Below are positions 27,234 through 36,462 of a stretch of 64,000 nucleotides of DNA, piece after piece. The stretch is from an uncultured Campylobacter sp. (GTDB taxonomy: Bacteria > Campylobacterota > Campylobacteria > Campylobacterales > Campylobacteraceae): contig UQBJ01000007.1 in NCBI GenBank assembly GCA_900539255.1, positions 1-64,000 on the forward strand. The letters run 5' to 3'. A program made the translations under genes and the position numbers. Below the pieces are notes generated by a model. The model was not told where the DNA came from, ran no database searches, and saw only the letters and a program-made list of their open reading frames with translations. Position 1 is the stretch's first letter. Each line of letters starts with the position of its first letter.

Positions 27234-27309
27234 GCTGGTTTAGCTCAGTTGGTAGAGCATCTGCCTTGTAAGCAGAGGGTCGGGAGTTCAAGTCTCTTAA
27301 CCAGCTCCA
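27234..27309 (+). tRNA. tRNA-Thr (TGT)
   Basis: 76 bases with encoded CCA. Acceptor GCTGGTT pairs with AACCAGC. Anticodon loop CTTGTAA gives TGT. First gene of the four-tRNA cluster. Confidence 0.96.
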
Positions 27310-27349
27310 TTGTTTTCAATCAGTGTTTGACCAGAGATATATGGTGCTG

Positions 27350-27435
<86 letters not shown>

Positions 27436-27437
27436 TT

Positions 27438-27514
27438 GCGGGAGTAGCTCAGTTGGCTAGAGCATCAGCCTTCCAAGCTGAGGGTCGCGGGTTCGAGCCC
27501 CGTTTCCCGCTCCA
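27438..27514 (+). tRNA. tRNA-Gly (TCC)
   Basis: 77 bases with encoded CCA, starting two bases after tRNA-Tyr. Acceptor GCGGGAG pairs with TTCCCGC, one G-T wobble. Anticodon loop CTTCCAA gives TCC. Confidence 0.96.
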
Positions 27515-27613
27515 TTTGAGAATTTGAAGGATAAACTGGGAGCTGTTTTTCTCGTGCAGTTTATCCTTGAATTCGGTCGTTTTTTGGTGTCTAAATCTAT
27601 GATTTTTCTGAGC

Positions 27614-27688
<75 letters not shown>

Positions 27689-27757
27689 TTTTTTTGTAAA
27701 AATTGTAGAATTTTAGATTTGTTTTTTGTCAGTAAATTTTATATGGAGGAATGTAAA

Positions 27758-28957
27758 ATGGCGAAAGAAAAGTTTTCACGCAACAAACCACACGTGAATA
27801 TCGGAACCATCGGTCATGTCGACCACGGTAAAACAACCTTGACAGCGGCTATTTCAGCTGTGCTTTCAAGGAAAGGCTTGGCGGAGCTTAAAGACTATGA
27901 CAACATAGACAACGCTCCTGAGGAAAAAGAGCGCGGTATCACCATCGCGACTTCTCATATTGAGTATGAGACAGACAAAAGGCACTACGCGCATGTGGAT
28001 TGCCCCGGACACGCAGACTATGTCAAAAATATGATTACAGGTGCTGCGCAAATGGACGGAGCGATACTCGTTGTGAGTGCTGCTGATGGTCCTATGCCAC
28101 AAACACGCGAGCATATCTTGCTCTCTCGTCAAGTAGGCGTGCCTTATATAGTCGTGTTTATGAACAAGGCTGATATGGTAGATGACCAAGAATTGCTTGA
28201 TTTGGTTGAGATGGAGATAAGAGAGCTTTTAAGCAGCTATGAATTTCCCGGCGATGATACACCTATCATCAAGGGTTCAGCGCTAAAAGCACTTGAAGAA
28301 GCAAAGGCTGGACAAGATGGCGAATGGTCTGCGAAGATTATGGACCTTATGGCAGCGGTTGATGATTATATCCCTACACCAAAGCGCGACACAGACAAGG
28401 ACTTTTTGATGCCTATCGAAGATGTCTTTTCTATCTCAGGGCGTGGCACGGTTGTAACAGGGCGTATCGAAAAGGGTAAGGTAAAAGTCGGCGATACTAT
28501 CGAAATCGTGGGCTTAAAGCCAACTCAAACTACCACAGTTACAGGCGTTGAAATGTTCCGCAAAGAAATGGACGAAGGCGAAGCAGGCGATAATGTCGGC
28601 GTGCTTTTGCGCGGCACTAAAAAAGAAGAAGTTATGCGCGGTATGGTTTTAGCAAAACCAAAATCAATCACCCCGCACACTGACTTTGAGGCTGAGGTGT
28701 ATATCCTTAACAAAGACGAAGGCGGACGACACACTCCATTTTTCAACAACTATCGCCCACAATTTTATGTGCGAACTACCGATGTAACAGGCTCGATTAA
28801 GCTTGCTGAGGGCACTGAGATGGTTATGCCGGGCGAAAATGTGCGTATCACCGTTTCACTCATCGCTCCTGTGGCACTTGAAGATGGCACTCGCTTTGCG
28901 ATAAGAGAGGGCGGACACACCGTTGGTTCTGGCGTGGTTTCTAAAATCATTAAGTAA
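27758..28957 (+). CDS. tuf: elongation factor Tu
   Basis: GTPase that brings aminoacyl-tRNA to the ribosome. The 399-residue protein has GHVDHGKTT (P-loop, near residue 19), the switch segment RGITIATSHIEYET, DCPGHADYVKNM, NKAD and GSALKAL, all intact. The ATG at 27758 follows GGAGG seven bases upstream. It is cotranscribed with the four preceding tRNAs; processing of those tRNAs would release the mRNA 5' end. A strong hairpin follows. Confidence 0.99.
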   Translation: MAKEKFSRNKPHVNIGTIGHVDHGKTTLTAAISAVLSRKGLAELKDYDNIDNAPEEKERGITIATSHIEYETDKRHYAHVDCPGHADYVKNMITGAAQMDGAILVVSAADGPMPQTREHILLSRQVGVPYIVVFMNKADMVDDQELLDLVEMEIRELLSSYEFPGDDTPIIKGSALKALEEAKAGQDGEWSAKIMDLMAAVDDYIPTPKRDTDKDFLMPIEDVFSISGRGTVVTGRIEKGKVKVGDTIEIVGLKPTQTTTVTGVEMFRKEMDEGEAGDNVGVLLRGTKKEEVMRGMVLAKPKSITPHTDFEAEVYILNKDEGGRHTPFFNNYRPQFYVRTTDVTGSIKLAEGTEMVMPGENVRITVSLIAPVALEDGTRFAIREGGHTVGSGVVSKIIK

Positions 28958-28962
28958 AATTT

Positions 28963-28994
28963 GTGCGCTAAGCCTAGCTTGGCGCACCTTTTTT
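28963..28994 (+). terminator. stem-loop with T-tract after tuf
   Basis: GTGCGCTAAGC (28963-28973) pairs with 28977-28987 (one G-U) around a CTA loop, followed by six Ts (28989-28994). It may partly separate tuf from the downstream ribosomal genes. Confidence 0.8.
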
Positions 28995-29005
28995 AAGGAT
29001 TTAAG

Positions 29006-29164
29006 ATGAGAATAAAAGTCGGTTTAAAATGCGAAGAAAGTGGCGATATAAATTACAGCACTTACAAAAACAGCAAAAACACAGCTGAGAAATTAGAGTT
29101 AAAAAAGTATTGCCCAAGGCTCAAAAAACACACACTCCACAAAGAAGTGAAGTTAAAGAGTTAA
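29006..29164 (+). CDS. rpmG: 50S ribosomal protein L33
   Basis: A 52-residue basic protein that reads MRIKVGLKCEESGDINYSTY at its start and contains the LKKYCPRLKKHTLHKE end typical of L33. Two cysteines remain (C9 and C36) in place of the four-Cys zinc form, so it is the zinc-light type. AAGGAT precedes the ATG. It sits between tuf and tRNA-Trp, the standard epsilonproteobacterial order. Confidence 0.95.
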   Translation: MRIKVGLKCEESGDINYSTYKNSKNTAEKLELKKYCPRLKKHTLHKEVKLKS

Positions 29165-29187
29165 GAGCAAAGGCATAAGGGCAAAGT

Positions 29188-29263
29188 AGGGCAATAGCTC
29201 CAATGGTAGAGCGCCGGATTCCAAATCCGATGGTTGGGGGTTCGAGTCCCTCTTGCCCTGCCA
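29188..29263 (+). tRNA. tRNA-Trp (CCA)
   Basis: 76 bases with encoded CCA. Acceptor AGGGCAA pairs with TTGCCCT. Anticodon loop TTCCAAA gives CCA. Located between rpmG and secE, as in other Campylobacter. Confidence 0.95.
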
Positions 29264-29281
29264 AATTTGTAAGGTGTGAGA

Positions 29282-29464
29282 ATGAAAAATTTAATCGCAT
29301 ATATCAGAATGTCAAAGGCAGAGCTTGGCAAGGTCATCTTTCCGATGAAAGAGCAAGTGCGTAACGCTTATATCACGGTGTTTATCGTGGTAAGCGTGAT
29401 AACTTTATTTTTGGCTTTGATTGACTGGATTATGGGTTCGAGTATATCGTTGATTGTGAGATAA
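29282..29464 (+). CDS. secE: preprotein translocase subunit SecE
   Basis: A 60-residue minimal SecE with the amphipathic segment MSKAELGKVIFPMKEQV and one transmembrane helix (about 29-50). It clamps SecY in the translocon. ATG 29282 is seven bases after AAGG; the in-frame GTG at 29276 is less well placed. Between tRNA-Trp and nusG as usual. Confidence 0.95.
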   Translation: MKNLIAYIRMSKAELGKVIFPMKEQVRNAYITVFIVVSVITLFLALIDWIMGSSISLIVR

Positions 29465-29466
29465 AA

Positions 29467-30000
29467 ATGGATAAATTCAAGTGGTATGCCATACAAACCT
29501 ATGTGGGTAGCGAAATGGCAGTCAAAAGAGCGGTAGAAAATTTAGTCAAAGACAGCAGTATCGGCGAGCAGCTTAAAGAAGTCATCGTGCCGACTGAGGA
29601 TGTGGTAGAGTATAAAAACGGCAAAGAGAAAATCAGCCAACGCTGCCTTTACTCAGGCTATGTTTTTGCAAACCTTGATTTAAACACCGAGCTTTGGCAT
29701 AAAATTCAATCCCTGCCCAGAGTAGGGCGCTTTATCGGCGAGAGCAAAAAGCCCGCGCCTTTGAGCGAGCAGGATATCACTTTGATTTTAGAAAAGGCAC
29801 AAAACAGAGCCGCCCCACGCCTTAAAATCGACTTTGAAAAGGGCGAAAGCGTGCGTATCCGCGAAGGTTCGTTTGCGAATTTCACGGGTATGGTTGAAGA
29901 GTATGATGCAGCAAATGGTAAGTTGAAACTCAATGTCTCAATCTTTGGGCGTTCAACCCCCGTTGATGTCGAATGCTCCAAGGTAGAAAAGATACTTTAA
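29467..30000 (+). CDS. nusG: transcription termination/antitermination factor NusG
   Basis: Binds RNA polymerase and links it to Rho or ribosome. The 177-residue protein has an NGN domain (KWYAIQTYVGSEMAVKRAVE at the start, LPRVGRFIGESKKPAPLSEQ near residues 80-100) and a KOW domain (GESVRIREGSFANFTGMVEE, near 124-143). It starts two bases after the secE stop. Confidence 0.97.
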   Translation: MDKFKWYAIQTYVGSEMAVKRAVENLVKDSSIGEQLKEVIVPTEDVVEYKNGKEKISQRCLYSGYVFANLDLNTELWHKIQSLPRVGRFIGESKKPAPLSEQDITLILEKAQNRAAPRLKIDFEKGESVRIREGSFANFTGMVEEYDAANGKLKLNVSIFGRSTPVDVECSKVEKIL

Positions 30001-30012
30001 AAGGAAAAAACA

Positions 30013-30438
30013 ATGGCGAAAAAAGTTGTTGGAGAGATAAAACTACACATAGCAGCGGCAAAGGCTAACCCAAGCCCGCCTGTGGGACCAGCTTTGGGAC
30101 AGCAAGGTGTCAATATAATGGAGTTTTGCAAGGCTTTTAACGAGCGCACCAAAGATATGGCAGGCTTTAACATACCTGTGGTGATTACCGTTTATGCGGA
30201 CAAGAGCTTTACTTTCATCACAAAGCAGCCGCCCGCAACGGATTTAATCAAAAAAGCCGCAGGCATACAAAAAGGCACGGACAATCCACTCAAAAACAAG
30301 GTTGGCAAGCTCACCAAAAAGCAGGTTTTGGAAATCGTGGAGAAAAAAATCGCTGATTTAAACACCAAAGACAAAGAACAAGCGGCGAAAATCATCGCTG
30401 GTTCGGCTCGTTCTATGGGCGTTGAAGTCGTGGATTAA
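30013..30438 (+). CDS. rplK: 50S ribosomal protein L11
   Basis: A 141-residue protein of the GTPase-associated centre. It starts with KKVVGEIKLHIAAAKANPSP and PVGPALGQQGVNIMEFCKAF, and ends with the rRNA-binding domain holding GSARSMGVEV. The start is 12 bp after nusG with AAAGGAAAA upstream. Confidence 0.98.
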   Translation: MAKKVVGEIKLHIAAAKANPSPPVGPALGQQGVNIMEFCKAFNERTKDMAGFNIPVVITVYADKSFTFITKQPPATDLIKKAAGIQKGTDNPLKNKVGKLTKKQVLEIVEKKIADLNTKDKEQAAKIIAGSARSMGVEVVD

Positions 30439-30448
30439 AGGAAATTCA

Positions 30449-31150
30449 ATGTCAAAATTAACAAAAAGATTTAAAGAACTCACTCAAAAAATCGACACGA
30501 GCAAGGATTATGCCTTGCTTGAAGGCATTGAGGCGGTGAAAAATTTAGCATCGGCTAAATTTGATGAAACCGTTGAAATCGCCTTAAAACTCAATGTCGA
30601 CCCACGCCACGCCGACCAAATGGTGCGTGGTTCTGTGGTGTTGCCCGCTGGCACAGGCAAAAAAGTGCGCGTGGCTGTCATCGCCAAAGATGCCCAAGCT
30701 GATGCGGCAAAAAGCGCAGGGGCGGACATAGTAGGCAGTGATGATTTGGTTGAAGAAATTCAAAAGGGCAATATGAACTTTGATGTCTTAATCGCCACGC
30801 CAAATTTAATGGGGCTTGTGGGTAAAGTAGGGCGGATTTTAGGACCCAAAGGACTTATGCCAAACCCAAAAACAGGCACAGTTACTATGGATGTGGCACA
30901 AGCTGTAAATAACGCTAAAAGCGGACAGGTAAATTTCCGCGTGGATAAGCAGGGCAACATACACGCAGGGCTTGGTAAGGCGAGCTTTTCAAAGGAGCAA
31001 TTAGGCGAAAACATAAGCACCTTTATCAAAGCCATAAACAAGCACAAACCCGCATCATCTAAGGGACGCTACATAAAAAATGCCGCACTTTCTTTGACGA
31101 TGAGTCCGTCCATAAGCCTTGAAACCCAAGAGCTTTTGGATATGAAGTAA
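30449..31150 (+). CDS. rplA: 50S ribosomal protein L1
   Basis: A 233-residue L1 stalk protein; in many bacteria it also represses its own operon. Landmarks are KFDETVEIALKLNVDPRHAD, VRGSVVLPAGTGKKVRV and GRILGPKGLMPNPKTGTV. The ATG at 30449 has AAAGGAAA upstream; in-frame starts overlapping rplK are rejected. Confidence 0.98.
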   Translation: MSKLTKRFKELTQKIDTSKDYALLEGIEAVKNLASAKFDETVEIALKLNVDPRHADQMVRGSVVLPAGTGKKVRVAVIAKDAQADAAKSAGADIVGSDDLVEEIQKGNMNFDVLIATPNLMGLVGKVGRILGPKGLMPNPKTGTVTMDVAQAVNNAKSGQVNFRVDKQGNIHAGLGKASFSKEQLGENISTFIKAINKHKPASSKGRYIKNAALSLTMSPSISLETQELLDMK

Positions 31151-31225
31151 ATTTTGCCTGCTAAATTTCGCAAAAATTTAAAAAATTCAGCGGAATTTGG
31201 CAGGATTTTAAAAACGCTTGAATTT

Positions 31226-31360
31226 TAAAATAAAAGCGAGCAAATTTCGGTTTTTTCGCTTTTATTTTAGATTAGAGATAGCGTGAGGCGCAAGCTTAAT
31301 CGTCTAAATTCAGCCGAATTTAGCCGCTCCGCTTGAAATCGCTAGTCGGAAAGGAGAAGT
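31226..31360 (+). promoter_or_regulatory. rplJL-rpoBC leader with 14-bp stem-loop
   Basis: TAAAATAAAAGCGA (31226-31239) pairs perfectly with 31256-31269 around a 16-base loop. The next 90 bases, with imperfect pairing such as AATTCAGCCGAATT and GCGAT/ATCGC, fit a structured leader like the L10-binding site that autoregulates rplJL in other bacteria. The hairpin could end the rplKA transcript or attenuate. Confidence 0.6.
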
Positions 31361-31843
31361 ATGACTAGAAGCGAAAAGACGCAAATCATCAGCACGCTTG
31401 AAGCTGGCTTTAAAGAAAGCGAAGCCATAGTGGTTTGCAACTATAAAGGGCTAAGCACCAAAAAGCTCGAAGAGCTTAGGGAAAACGCAAGGCAAAGCGA
31501 AGTTAAAGTGCAAATCGTGAAAAACACGCTTGCGGCGATTGCCCTTAAAAACGCTGGTAAAGACGGGCTTGAACTCAAAGAGACAAACATTTATCTTTGG
31601 GGGGCTGACCAGCTTAATGTTTGCAAGGTTGCGTCTAAATTTGAAGACGCGAACGAGCTTTTTAACATTAAGCTCGCCTTTATCGATGGCGAAGTGAGCG
31701 AAGTAGCGAAGGTAAAAGCCCTAGCGAAAATGCCATCTCGCAATGAGTTGCTTGCAATGTTGTTGCAAGTTTGGAACGCGCCGATACAAAATTTTGTCAT
31801 CGGACTCAATGCTTTAAAAGCAAAAAAAGAATCAGAAGGATAA
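31361..31843 (+). CDS. rplJ: 50S ribosomal protein L10
   Basis: A 160-residue protein that anchors the L7/L12 dimers to the ribosome and likely autoregulates this operon. Typical segments are NYKGLSTKKLEELRENARQ and VKIQ-like VKVQIVKNTLAAIALK. The strong Shine-Dalgarno GGAAAGGAG precedes the ATG. It begins the rplJ-rplL-rpoB-rpoC unit. Confidence 0.97.
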   Translation: MTRSEKTQIISTLEAGFKESEAIVVCNYKGLSTKKLEELRENARQSEVKVQIVKNTLAAIALKNAGKDGLELKETNIYLWGADQLNVCKVASKFEDANELFNIKLAFIDGEVSEVAKVKALAKMPSRNELLAMLLQVWNAPIQNFVIGLNALKAKKESEG

Positions 31844-31846
31844 AAA

Positions 31847-32230
31847 ATGGCAGTATCAAAACAAGATGTGCTTGAATACATTTCAAATTTAAGCGTGCTT
31901 GAACTTTCAGAGCTCGTAAAAGAATTTGAAGAAAAATTTGGCGTATCAGCTGCGCCTGTGGTAGTAGCTGGTGCTGGTGGCGGTGCAGCGGGCGGTGGCG
32001 CGGCTGCGGCTGAGGAAAAGACTGAATTTAATGTCGTGCTTGTTGAAAGCGGGGCAAAGAAAATCGAAGTCATTAAGGTTGTCCGTGCCATCACAGGACT
32101 TGGGCTTAAAGAGGCAAAAGACGCTGTTGAGCAAACTCCGTCCGTGCTTAAAGAGGGCGCAAACAAGGCTGATGCAGAAGCAGCCAAAAAACAACTCGAA
32201 GAAGCAGGAGCTAAATGCGAGTTAAAATAA
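31847..32230 (+). CDS. rplL: 50S ribosomal protein L7/L12
   Basis: A 127-residue stalk protein that recruits translation factors. It has the N-terminal dimerisation helix pair (VLEYISNLSVLELSELVKE), an Ala/Gly hinge (about 42-58), and the C-terminal domain with KIEVIKVVRAITGLGLKEAK. Starts three bases after rplJ. Confidence 0.98.
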   Translation: MAVSKQDVLEYISNLSVLELSELVKEFEEKFGVSAAPVVVAGAGGGAAGGGAAAAEEKTEFNVVLVESGAKKIEVIKVVRAITGLGLKEAKDAVEQTPSVLKEGANKADAEAAKKQLEEAGAKCELK

Positions 32231-32281
32231 GCCTTTAAGCGATAAAGGCTTTTGTCAAGCCCTTGAAAAAGGGCTGAATTT

Positions 32282-32302
32282 AAGCCCCTTTTGGGGCTTT
32301 TC
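32282..32302 (+). terminator. attenuator-type hairpin between rplL and rpoB
   Basis: AAGCCCC (32282-32288) pairs with GGGGCTT (32293-32299) across a TTTT loop, followed by a short T-run. It is in the place where rplL-rpoB attenuators occur and would lower polymerase output relative to L7/L12. Confidence 0.75.
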
Positions 32303-32325
32303 TTGTAGATATAAGAGGTAAAACA

Positions 32326-35300
32326 ATGCAAAAAACGCAACTTTCTAAAAATCGACTTCGGGTTGATTTTTCAAATCTATCAAATCAAATCGAAATTCCA
32401 AATCTCTTGCAACTGCAAAAAAAGAGTTTTGACCATTTTTTAAACCCTGATAGCAACAGCGAAAGTGGCATAGAAAAGGTATTTAAAAGCATTTTTCCTA
32501 TCCACGACCCGCAAAATCGTTTGAGTTTAGAGTATGTAAGCAGCCAAATAGGAAAGCCACGATACACCGTGCGTGAGTGTATGGAGCGCGGGCTTACTTA
32601 TGCGGTGAATTTAAAGATGAAAATTCGCCTTACCTTGCACGAAAAGGACGACAAAAGCGGCGAGAAAATAGGCATCAAAGACATAAAAGAACAAGAAATT
32701 TTTATACGCGAAATTCCCTTGATGACGGATAGAATTTCTTTCATCATCAACGGCGTTGAGCGCGTTGTGGTAAATCAACTCCACAGAAGTCCCGGGGTGA
32801 TTTTCAAAGAAGAAGAAAGCACCACTTCGGCAAACAAGCTCGTTTATACAGCGCAGATTATCCCTGATAGAGGCTCGTGGCTTTATTTTGAGTATGATAC
32901 CAAAGATGTGCTTTATGTGCGTATCAACAAACGCCGCAAAGTGCCTATCACTATGCTTTTCCGCGCTCTTGGCTACAAAAAGCAAGACATTATCAAGCTT
33001 TTTTATCCTATCCAAACCATACACATAAAAAAGGATAAATTTTTCATCGAATTTAACCCTGATGATTTTATGGACAGAATCGAATACGATGTTAAGGACG
33101 AAAAGGGCGAGATTGTTTTGCAAGCTGGCAAAAGGCTTTCTAAGAAAAAAGCCGAGCAGCTTGTGGCAAGCGGGCTAAAATGGGTAGAGTATCCGCTTGA
33201 AATTCTCACAAATCGCTATTTAGCAAAGCCGATTTTAGGCAAAAAGGGCGAAGTGCTGTTTGACTCGCTCACCTTGCTTGAAGAAAACAAGCTGGCTAAA
33301 ATCAAAGACAATTTCACAAGCTTTGAAATCGCCAACGATTTAGCTTCTGAGGTTGATGCGGCGATTATAAATTCTTTTTTGCAAGACAACGAAACCTTGC
33401 GTGCTTTGCGCCAAAGTGAGAATTTAGAAGATGAAAACGACTTAGCGGCGATTAGAATTTACAAGGTAATGCGCCCTGGTGAGCCTGTGGTAAAGGACGC
33501 TGCAAAGGCTTATGTGAATGATTTGTTTTTCAACCCTGAAAGGTATGATTTAACCAAAGTAGGGCGAATGAAAATGAACCACAAGCTCGGTTTAAGCGTG
33601 CCTGAGTATATCACCGTGCTTACAAATGAAGACATCATCAAAAGCACAAAATATCTCATCAAGGTAAAAAACGGCAAGGGGCGCATTGACGATAGAGACC
33701 ATTTAGGCAACCGCCGCATTCGCTCTATCGGCGAGCTTTTGGCAAATGAGTTGCATTTGGGCTTAGCAAAAATGCAAAAGGCAATCCGCGATAAATTTAC
33801 GGCTTTAAATACTGATTTAGACAAGGTAATGCCTTATGATTTAATCAACCCCAAAACCATAACCACAACCATACTTGAATTCTTTACGGGCGGGCAACTT
33901 TCTCAATTTATGGACCAAACAAATCCTTTGAGCGAAGTTACACACAAAAGACGGCTTTCAGCACTTGGCGAGGGCGGTATAGTAAAGGAAAGAGCGGGCT
34001 TTGAGGTGCGCGATGTGCATACAACGCACTATGGGCGAATTTGTCCTGTGGAAACGCCAGAAGGACAAAACATAGGGCTTATCAACACGCTTGCAACCTA
34101 CGCAAAAGTCAATGATTTGGGCTTTGTCGAAGCACCTTACAAAAAAGTCGAAAACGGCAAGGTGATGAACGACATTGTTTATCTTACCGCCACGCAAGAA
34201 GAAGGGCTTTTAATCGCCCCTGCTTCAACAAAAGTAGATAGCAAGGGTATGATAAGCGATGAATTCATCGAGGCTAGGCAAGATGGCGAAACCATACTTG
34301 CTAAAAGAGATGAGATAAATTTGATAGATTTATGCTCGGGTATGATAGTGGGCGTAACGGCGTCTTTAATCCCCTTTTTAGAGCACGATGATGCTAACCG
34401 CGCGCTTATGGGCTCAAATATGCAGCGCCAAGCCGTGCCGCTTTTAACAAGCGAAGCGCCTATTGTCGGCACAGGTATGGAAAGAGTGATAGCCCGCGAT
34501 GCGTGGATGGCGGTAAAGGCAAAAAACGCTGGCATAGTCGAAAAAGTGGATAACAAAAGCATATTTATCTTATGCGAGGACAAGACGGGACCTTTTATTG
34601 ATTATTACTCAATGGAGAAAAATTTAAGGACAAACCAAAACACCGCTTACAACCAACACCCTATCGTCAAAAAAGGCGACAAAATCGAAGCTGGGCAAAT
34701 CATAGCTGACGGGGCGAGTATGGACAAGGGCGAGCTAGCCATAGGCAAAAACGCGCTCATCGCCTTTATGCCGTGGAATGGCTACAACTACGAAGACGCC
34801 ATAGTCGTAAGCGAAAAGATGATACGCGATGACACCTTTACGAGCGTGCATATTTACGAAAAAGAAATCGAAGCACGCGAGCTAAAAGACGGCATAGAAG
34901 AAATCACAAGGGACATTCCAAATGTCAAAGAAGAGGACATAATGCACCTTGATGAAAGCGGTATCGCGCGTATCGGCACGCACATAAAGCCGGGTATGAT
35001 ACTTGTGGGTAAGGTTTCGCCAAAGGGCGAAGTGAAACCAACGCCAGAAGAGCGGCTTTTGCGGGCGATTTTTGGCGAAAAGGCTGGACATGTCGTCAAT
35101 AAATCCCTTTACGCTACTGCAAGTTTAGAAGGCGTTGTCGTTGATGTAAAAATTTTCACCAAAAAAGGCTATGAAAAGGACGCTAGGACGATAAAGGCTT
35201 ACAACGAAGAAAAGCTGAATTTAGAAAAAGAACACCACGACAGACTTGTGATGATGGACAAAGAAGAGATTTTAAGAGTGCACGCACTTTTAGCAAAATC

Positions 35301-36462
35301 AGCCCTTTCCACAGACTGCAAAATTGGCAACCGCCGCTACAAAAAAGGCGACAAGGCTGATTTAAGAGAGTTACAAAAGGTAAATCGCTTTGCGCTCAAT
35401 TCAGTTGTCAAGGCGTATTCAAGAGGCGTGCAAAAGCAGTATGAAGAGCTTAAAAACCATTTTCAAAACGAAAAGAAAAAGCTCAAAGCCGAACACGATG
35501 AAAAGCTTGACATTTTGGAAAAAGATGACATTTTGCCAAGTGGGGTTGTAAAACTTGTGAAAATTTACATAGCCGCTAAAAGAAAGCTCAAAGTCGGCGA
35601 CAAAATGGCGGGCAGACACGGCAACAAGGGCATAGTGTCAAACATAGTGCCTGAAATGGATATGCCTTATCTTCCCGATGGGCGCACTATCGACATAGTG
35701 CTAAACCCCTTAGGCGTGCCGTCTCGTATGAATATAGGGCAAATTTTAGAAAGCCATTTAGGTGTGGTAGGACTTCGTTTAGGCGAGCAAATCCAAGAGA
35801 TTTTTGAAGCCAAGCGTAAATTTTTCATCAAAGAACTGCGCGAAAAGATGATAGAAATCTGCTGCGCCTTGCCACGCCTTGCCAAAGAAAAGGAATTTTT
35901 AGAAAGCCTTGATGACAAAATTCTTGTTGAGTATGCTAGGGACTGGTCAAGGGGCATAAAATTCGCCACGCCCGTTTTTGAGGGAACGAGCATTGATGAA
36001 TTTAGCAAGCTTTTTGAAATGGCAAAGCTTTCAATGGACGGCAAAACCGAGCTATATGATGGACAAACAGGCGAGAAAATGGCAGAGCGCGTGCATGTTG
36101 GGTGTATGTATATGCTTAAACTCCACCACCTTGTCGATGAAAAGGTGCACGCAAGAAGCACGGGACCTTATAGCTTAGTTACACAGCAACCTGTGGGCGG
36201 CAAGGCTCTTTTTGGCGGACAACGCTTTGGAGAAATGGAAGTTTGGGCGCTAGAAGCTTACGGTGCGGCGCATACTTTGCGCGAAATGCTGACTATCAAA
36301 TCAGACGATGTGGAGGGGCGTTTTAGCGCATACAAAGCCTTGACAAAGGGCGAAAATGTGCCAAGCACGGGCATACCCGAAACCTTTTTTGTGCTTACAA
36401 ACGAGCTAAAATCACTCGCACTTGATGTTGAGATTTTTAACGAGGAAAAAAACAATGAGTAA
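32326..36462 (+). CDS. rpoB: DNA-directed RNA polymerase subunit beta
   Basis: The 1378-residue beta subunit. The rifampicin region near residue 522 reads GQLSQFMDQTNPLSEVTHKR with the usual sensitive residues (Gln, Asp, His, and the Ser after RRL) all in place. The C-terminal GGQRFGEMEVWALEAYGA block is intact. The gene ends in its own stop and overlaps rpoC by 8 bp, so beta and beta-prime are separate chains. Confidence 0.99.
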   Translation: MQKTQLSKNRLRVDFSNLSNQIEIPNLLQLQKKSFDHFLNPDSNSESGIEKVFKSIFPIHDPQNRLSLEYVSSQIGKPRYTVRECMERGLTYAVNLKMKIRLTLHEKDDKSGEKIGIKDIKEQEIFIREIPLMTDRISFIINGVERVVVNQLHRSPGVIFKEEESTTSANKLVYTAQIIPDRGSWLYFEYDTKDVLYVRINKRRKVPITMLFRALGYKKQDIIKLFYPIQTIHIKKDKFFIEFNPDDFMDRIEYDVKDEKGEIVLQAGKRLSKKKAEQLVASGLKWVEYPLEILTNRYLAKPILGKKGEVLFDSLTLLEENKLAKIKDNFTSFEIANDLASEVDAAIINSFLQDNETLRALRQSENLEDENDLAAIRIYKVMRPGEPVVKDAAKAYVNDLFFNPERYDLTKVGRMKMNHKLGLSVPEYITVLTNEDIIKSTKYLIKVKNGKGRIDDRDHLGNRRIRSIGELLANELHLGLAKMQKAIRDKFTALNTDLDKVMPYDLINPKTITTTILEFFTGGQLSQFMDQTNPLSEVTHKRRLSALGEGGIVKERAGFEVRDVHTTHYGRICPVETPEGQNIGLINTLATYAKVNDLGFVEAPYKKVENGKVMNDIVYLTATQEEGLLIAPASTKVDSKGMISDEFIEARQDGETILAKRDEINLIDLCSGMIVGVTASLIPFLEHDDANRALMGSNMQRQAVPLLTSEAPIVGTGMERVIARDAWMAVKAKNAGIVEKVDNKSIFILCEDKTGPFIDYYSMEKNLRTNQNTAYNQHPIVKKGDKIEAGQIIADGASMDKGELAIGKNALIAFMPWNGYNYEDAIVVSEKMIRDDTFTSVHIYEKEIEARELKDGIEEITRDIPNVKEEDIMHLDESGIARIGTHIKPGMILVGKVSPKGEVKPTPEERLLRAIFGEKAGHVVNKSLYATASLEGVVVDVKIFTKKGYEKDARTIKAYNEEKLNLEKEHHDRLVMMDKEEILRVHALLAKSALSTDCKIGNRRYKKGDKADLRELQKVNRFALNSVVKAYSRGVQKQYEELKNHFQNEKKKLKAEHDEKLDILEKDDILPSGVVKLVKIYIAAKRKLKVGDKMAGRHGNKGIVSNIVPEMDMPYLPDGRTIDIVLNPLGVPSRMNIGQILESHLGVVGLRLGEQIQEIFEAKRKFFIKELREKMIEICCALPRLAKEKEFLESLDDKILVEYARDWSRGIKFATPVFEGTSIDEFSKLFEMAKLSMDGKTELYDGQTGEKMAERVHVGCMYMLKLHHLVDEKVHARSTGPYSLVTQQPVGGKALFGGQRFGEMEVWALEAYGAAHTLREMLTIKSDDVEGRFSAYKALTKGENVPSTGIPETFFVLTNELKSLALDVEIFNEEKNNE

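Noticed and set aside
31591..32340. Long 249-codon minus-strand frame over rplJ-rplL
   Set aside because: Mirror of strongly conserved ribosomal genes; Ser/Ala-rich shadow of the L7/L12 hinge.
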